A stretch of DNA of 64,000 nucleotides, taken from positions 192,692,278 to 192,756,277 of the forward strand of contig NC_090024.1 in assembly GCF_037176765.1 (NCBI RefSeq), given 5' to 3'. The notes under the pieces were generated by a model, which worked only from the letters and a program-made list of their open reading frames with translations, did no database searches and was not told the DNA's origin. Made by a program: the position numbers and the translations under genes. Below, piece by piece: positions 44,868-64,000 of this stretch. Numbering within the stretch: position 1 is the first letter of the stretch; each line of letters opens with the position of its first letter. Source of the DNA: Anolis sagrei (Eukaryota > Chordata > Lepidosauria > Squamata > Anolidae).

Positions 44868-45075
44868 ACCCAGATAGCCATCTAGCCTCTGCTTAAGAAC
44901 CTCCCAAGAACCTCCCAGGTCCTGGGCCTTTTCTCAACGAGTTTGGCTTCTAAGCCCTTCACCATTTTGGTCACCCTTCTCTGGGCATGTTTTAGCTTTG
45001 TCAATATCCTTCTTGGATTGTGGTGCCCAGAACTGGGCAGGTGAGAACCACAACCGGGCTTAAGAGGTATAGCGG
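44868..45075 (-). mobile_element. CR1 LINE fragment, diverged
   Basis: ATAGCCATCTAGCCTCTGCT, then CTTCACCATTTTGGTCACCC and GGATTGTGGTGCCCAGAACT is CR1 ORF2 sequence read in reverse. It lacks the 3' tail and is older than the other copies. Confidence 0.8.
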
Positions 45076-45349
45076 TCATGTATTCTTTAACTTGGTCTAG
45101 GAAAGGAGAACCAAGGAACCAAATGAGATTGTATTATGGAAAAATCAAGCCAAATTACAAAGAGCTCTTATTTTCTAACATGCCTTACACACCACCCTCT
45201 TTTTGCAAGCACTTGAGACATATTTCCTGAATTTAATTTGGCATCAATCCTAATGAGATATCTCCTTTTAAAGATAATGCTGGCTTTGGAGGCCGTCTGA
45301 TTGAAGAATACGACACATCACAGTCTCTACTGATTTCCATTTCCATTTC

Positions 45350-47410
45350 TTTATTTTGAATCAATGCCACCATTTTACAACAGGAAAAGATACAGGTTTC
45401 CATAATGTGCCATCTCTACCTTGTTTCCTATAGGACGGATGACATAAGAACACAGCCAATATCCTGTTCAGTTGTTGTCTCTTTGAAATCCACCTACATC
45501 TCTGTGCACATTGGTAAGATGCCACTTTCAGATAAACTTCAGTCAATGAAAGAGTGAAAAAACAGCCTTCTCCCAATGTATTCATTTTAAAATGTTAAGA
45601 ACATTTTTGATCCTGAGAAACAGTCAATTGTTAGGGCGTTCTCATTGTAAACAAATACTCAGAAAGGACTATGAAAGGACAGGCTTGGAGTTACAAGGCT
45701 CTTGCCTGAGATGTGGAAAGACTCCCCCTTCCTAGTTTGAAGTGCTGTCTCTTTTATTCAAGGAGGCAAATGGCAATGCCCAAATAGGACATCCTGTAAA
45801 AATATGTTTTTTATAAAACAACAGTAACAATAACAACAACAACATCAACCTGGTCTTTTATATAGTTATAAGAAAAAAGGATTTTTAAAAGTTGGTGATT
45901 TTCCCACCTGGTGTTGCTTTTTCCTTTTTTAAATAAAGTTTTACTTCTTGAAGAAAGAAACAGCTTGTGGCCACCAGCTCTATGAGAGTTGTTGCAATGC
46001 AGGTGGTGCACATAAATGCTTCCAGAAATCATTGGTGCTTAATGGCTAATGCCAAAGTAACCTTTTCACCAGTTATCCCGTACTTTTATCATTATTCTCT
46101 GGTGTCCAACCTAACATCATGAAAGAAGAGCCTGCAGTAACACTAAAGAAGATAATCCATAACAGCTTTAAAATGAGCTAAGGTAATCTGCACTTTAGGC
46201 AACAGCAGTTAGGTAACCTGGAAAGAAATTACCAAACCTAGGAGACTGACTGCCACAAAGGATATTTGGCTAATTCACAGAATCAGTTCTCCAAAGTCAC
46301 AGTTTAGGAGAGATAAGACCAGTTTCTCCCTCTTATAGTCATGAAAACCCTCTGCTTCCCAAACTTGATGCAATTTGTCAGATTCCTCAGACTGCCCAGT
46401 ATGAGAGAGAGGCAATTCAGATAAGCACGCAAGGTAAGCAGAGGTGACATTGTGTGAAATGCAAGGCCTGTGGGCCGAATCTGGCCCACCCTATATTTTT
46501 ATGTGGCCCATGAGGCTTTCAATGCCAGGGCAACATGTAATTACATTTATATAGTTTGACAATTACAAATGGCCTTTGAAGGCAATAAGGCTGATGTGGC
46601 CCTCAGTGAACATGAATTTGACAACTTTGTAAACACTGGCAGCCAAGGCCTTTGTGGGATCAAGAGGAAATACTGTTACCTTCTGTCTTCTTCGAACAAA
46701 TCCAGAGTCTAATCCAAGTGTGCATGCCTTCCAGATTACGTTTTCCTTGCAGGAAATCAGGAATTTTAAGCTCTACTCATGTACAAGTTACATAGCTCTC
46801 CTTTGGAAGCAAATTCTCCAAGATGGCTTGAGGTGGAGCACATTAGCTCATATCCCAGAGATATTCACATCTATCCCATATATATTCCCTTCCCTCCCCA
46901 GCTCATATGCAAGCATTCCATTAAAAAAATTAAAACAGTCTTGAGAAAATCAATTAAGAATCGCACTGATGATACAGCCCAGACTGAAAAGTTCCTTCTC
47001 CACTTGGATTCCATCCTATCTTGTGTGGGCTCAAATGTTTTACTATTTGTTTTTTAAAAAATTAAAAATATCCTAAAGAGGTGAGGAAGAGCACTGAACA
47101 TTTCAACTCCCCCACTTTAAGTCATTGTTCCCTTGACACAAGGTAAATGTATTTATAAAAAAAGTCCTTCTATGGCAGCTTTTTCAAGTCATAAGAGAAT
47201 TTCCTCTCATGACTCAATCCCAACATTCTCATTCTCCACAGGAAATTAACCCTTCATTTGCAGAGAAACAACATATCCATCCTTCTTATTTTCAGGGAAG
47301 TAAACCCTTTCAGATATACCAGAATATAACTTCTGGAACATGCACCAATTCCCAGGGGCTCGCAAGGAGCCAAAGTGGTTCCAAAGACATTGCAGCTGCC
47401 TCTTTGCTCT
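45350..47410 (-). other. PIK3C2B: Probable PIK3C2B 3' UTR
   Basis: Follows the PIK3C2B stop. A minus-strand AATAAA lies at 45355-45350, about 2.06 kb after the stop, a plausible polyadenylation signal. The stretch contains a hAT-like MITE at 46465-46632. The UTR limit is inferred only from the hexamer. Confidence 0.35.
46465..46632 (+). mobile_element. hAT-like MITE
   Basis: Left part GGCCTGTGGGCCGAATCTGG with CCCATGAGGCTTTCAATGCC, right part GGCTGATGTGGCCCTCAGTG followed by ATTTGACAAC. The GTGGCCC phrases and layout match an amniote hAT-type MITE. It lies in the probable PIK3C2B 3' UTR. Confidence 0.55.
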
Positions 47411-61806
<14,396 letters not shown>

Positions 61807-61817
61807 CTGTGAAGAAA

Positions 61818-62150
61818 ATAATAATAATAATAATAATAATAATAAACTTTTATTTATACCCCACTACCATCTCCTGAAGAACTCGGTGCGGCTTACAAGA
61901 GGCCGAGCCCAAATACATCAGTAAAAAAGCAACAACAACAATAGAGACAATAAATAAACTTATAAACAAAGCAATAAACAGTAACAGTAACACCACGGCG
62001 CATTAAAACCTATGGCCGGCCAATTGTAATAATTAAAATTTTTAAAAATGCTGGGCATGACAAGGTGACATCTAACTAGGATGGGTATTTGGAGAGAGAA
62101 TGGAGCGAGCAGACAATCCTAGATCATTAATAAAGTGCGATTTGGGACTT
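61818..62150 (-). mobile_element. L2-type LINE 3' UTR against a PIK3C2B acceptor
   Basis: An (AAT)n tail at 61817-61843 is followed on + by TTTTATTTATACCCCACTAC and GAACTCGGTGCGGCTTACAA, the same 3' UTR as the 26-kb L2 copy. It is oriented with the gene. Its tail starts about 10 nt from the acceptor AG at 61808-61807. Confidence 0.85.
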
Positions 62151-62154
62151 ATTC

Positions 62155-62330
62155 TGGGGAAAAAAAACATGAGATTAGTCCGAAAAAACAGGGGTTACTG
62201 GCTATGATGGCCACATAAAATCTCCATGTTTGGAGGTGATATGCCACTGCACACTCTCTTTGGAAAGTTTCCAAAATAAAGTAGCTGATCAGTATGAGAA
62301 TTCTGGCCAGCATGTGTCTTTTGTTTGATT
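62155..62330. other. PIK3C2B intron, unassigned
   Basis: No exon or element boundary recognised. Confidence 0.3.
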
Positions 62331-62334
62331 TAAG

Positions 62335-62675
62335 GAGGCCTATGAGAGTGCCTTGGACTGCAAGAAGATCCAACCACTCCATACTTCAGAAAATAATGCT
62401 CAACTGCTCATTGGAGGGAAGGATAGTAGAGGCAAAGATGAAGTACTTTGGCCACATCATAAGAAGAAAGGAAAGCTTAGAGAAGACAGTTATGCTGGGG
62501 AAAATGGAAGGAAAAAGGAAGAGGGGCCAACCAAGGGCATGGTGGATGGATGTAATCCTTGACTGGACTGATCTTGAAAGAGCTGGGAGTGGACATGGCC
62601 GACAGGGAGCTCTGGTGTGGGCTGGTCCATGAGGTTACAAAGAGTCGGAAACGACTGAACGAATGAATAACAAAC
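62335..62675 (+). mobile_element. RTE/BovB-type LINE, 3' end
   Basis: A + frame reads MKYFGHIIRRKESLEKTVML and GKMEGKRKRGQPRAWWMDVI, the C-terminal tail of an RTE-clade ORF. The end GTTACAAAGAGTCGGAAACG and ACTGAACGAATGAATAACAA is the BovB-type 3' terminus. It is 5'-truncated. BovB-type LINEs are the presumed partners of the Sauria SINEs found here. Confidence 0.82.
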
Positions 62676-62697
62676 ATGTTATTTTGAAAGAGACGAA

Positions 62698-62848
62698 GGG
62701 CCCTTCCACACAGCCATATAACCCAGAAATATGAAGGCAGAAAATTCCACAATATCTGCTTTGAACAGAGTTATCTGAGTCCACACTGCCATATGTTCCA
62801 GTTCAAAGCAGATAATGTGGGATTTTTTTCAGCGGTGTGCAAAGAGCC
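62698..62848. mobile_element. Near-palindromic MITE
   Basis: Starts GGGCCCTTCCACACAGCCAT and ends near TTCAGCGGTGTGCAAAGAGCC, inverted ends of a widespread squamate MITE. The centre has GAGTTATCTGAGTCCACACT. Superfamily not certain. Confidence 0.65.
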
Positions 62849-62849
62849 T

Positions 62850-64000
62850 GAGATAACATTCTATGTGGAACAAGTGAATAAAAAAGGAAAAGGTGGAAAA
62901 GGAAGACATGTATTCATGTATCAAGTGTTTGCAGGACTTTTGTGCAGTTGTGTGTATACTTAAAGACAGGGTTAGCAGAAACAGCACTGGCTTGCAACTC
63001 TCTGCTACTCTGTCTATGCTTGCTAAGAATGTTGAGGAGTTGCAAACCCATAATGTCTGCAGGGCCAAACACTGTCCACTGCTGATTACAAGGCACACAG
63101 GCCCATGTGTTGCAATCGGGGGTACTCCTGGGTTGATGTAATTTCAAAATCTGATTATCTGAATTTGTTTGCTTTTCTGATCCCGTTTAATTTTATATCT
63201 AGTAAGGTTATGAGACTGCAACTAGTGATTGATTATGTTTTCATCTCTAGCTGTCACTTAAAAGTTATTAGGAATTATTACAAGGATGATAATAGGAGTC
63301 TTATCCCATTTGATCATATGTTGTTCTTTCATATGAACATAGTCTGAGCCACAGGTTTCCAGAGCGTGGAAGTTCTATTCTGTCTTTTCCTCAAAAGGTC
63401 TATTCTGTCTTTTCCTCAATGGACTATTTCTGTGGCAAGAAAACAAACAGAATCTGCAGCCAAGAAGCACAAGAAGGTTACAAATAGAAGGTGGTGCCTG
63501 GAGTTCTGTTTGAAGCAGGGAAATAATCATGTGATTATTTATTAACAGAGAAGATGTGAGGCTTTATGTGTCCACTAGAGAGCAGCAAACACTGAAGAAA
63601 AAGACTCACACTGCATATAATGCAGAACAATGCTGCAGCATGTTCCAATTCTCAAGGAAGAAGATGGGATCAGGTGGCTAATGGAAGGTCTGGAAGCAAT
63701 TCCATCCTCAGTTTAGTGGCATCAAAAGTTCACTTGCCCAAAGGGCAGCCGGGGGAGGGGGGAACCACAGCCAGTGACTGATACAAATACACTGAGAAAA
63801 TAGGTTGCCTCTTGTTAAAACTCATGGAGCCATTCAGACATAATGAACGGCCTCCACCCTTCCATGCAACCCTCCTTGTATTTTTGTTTCTCATGTGTTC
63901 AACAGACCTCTGAAAGATGGGTGGGGAATTAAACCCCCTGCGAACTTGACACATGAATTAAGTACAACGTATAATTCATGATACCATCACACCAAATATC
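62850..64000. other. Right edge, probable PIK3C2B intron
   Basis: No exon matching the sequence expected just before the helical domain was found. A short duplication of TATTCTGTCTTTTCCTCAA occurs at 63376-63419. The rest is unassigned. Confidence 0.35.

Noticed and set aside
62850-64000. Next upstream PIK3C2B exon
   Set aside because: I looked on the minus strand for the sequence preceding the helical domain with AG/GT borders and found none; it probably lies beyond the window.

Overview
The window is nuclear DNA of a squamate reptile, most likely an iguanian lizard such as an anole or spiny lizard. The evidence is five copies of a Sauria-type tRNA SINE, CR1, L2 and RTE/BovB-type LINE pieces, hAT and Tc1/mariner MITEs, a Penelope-like terminal repeat, a Helitron, and host genes with ordinary GT-AG introns. 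Gene models were built by reading exons and splice sites by eye and comparing them with remembered human proteins; no search was run.

Three host genes lie on the minus strand in the order known from human 1q32.1: PLEKHA6, then PPP1R15B, then PIK3C2B. PLEKHA6 is represented only by its WW-encoding first coding exon (14698-14783), so 1-14.7 kb is probably its first intron. PPP1R15B (CReP) is complete: two coding exons (35714-36967 and 32832-33032) and a CpG-rich promoter to about 37.33 kb. PIK3C2B covers 47411-61806 as eighteen coding exons for the C-terminal 804 or so residues (helical, PI3-kinase, PX and C2 domains); its 5' exons lie beyond the right edge.

Region by region: 1-14.7 kb is repeat-studded intron. 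14.8-30.9 kb is the spacer between PLEKHA6 and PPP1R15B; it holds an inverted Penelope-like repeat pair (17.4 kb), an intronless GTF2H3 retrocopy with an open frame (24.31-25.19 kb) and a 5'-truncated L2 LINE with an unbroken 737-codon reverse transcriptase frame (26.1-28.65 kb). 30.9-37.3 kb is PPP1R15B. 37.4-45.3 kb is a dense repeat cluster with CR1, SINEs, hAT MITEs, a second Penelope-like pair and a 2-kb non-autonomous Helitron (41575-43590) built around a 128-bp minisatellite, a CpG-rich block and a long purine tract. 45.3-61.8 kb is PIK3C2B with repeats in its introns, and 61.8-64 kb is a further PIK3C2B intron.

The host genes are not an operon. PPP1R15B encodes the constitutive eIF2-alpha phosphatase targeting subunit, PIK3C2B a class II phosphoinositide 3-kinase, and PLEKHA6 a WW/PH adaptor of cell junctions; their adjacency is ancestral vertebrate synteny. 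The most notable non-genic items are the Helitron and its internal architecture, the hammerhead-like motif in the Penelope-type repeats, the open GTF2H3 retrocopy, and an L2 tail lying against a PIK3C2B splice acceptor.
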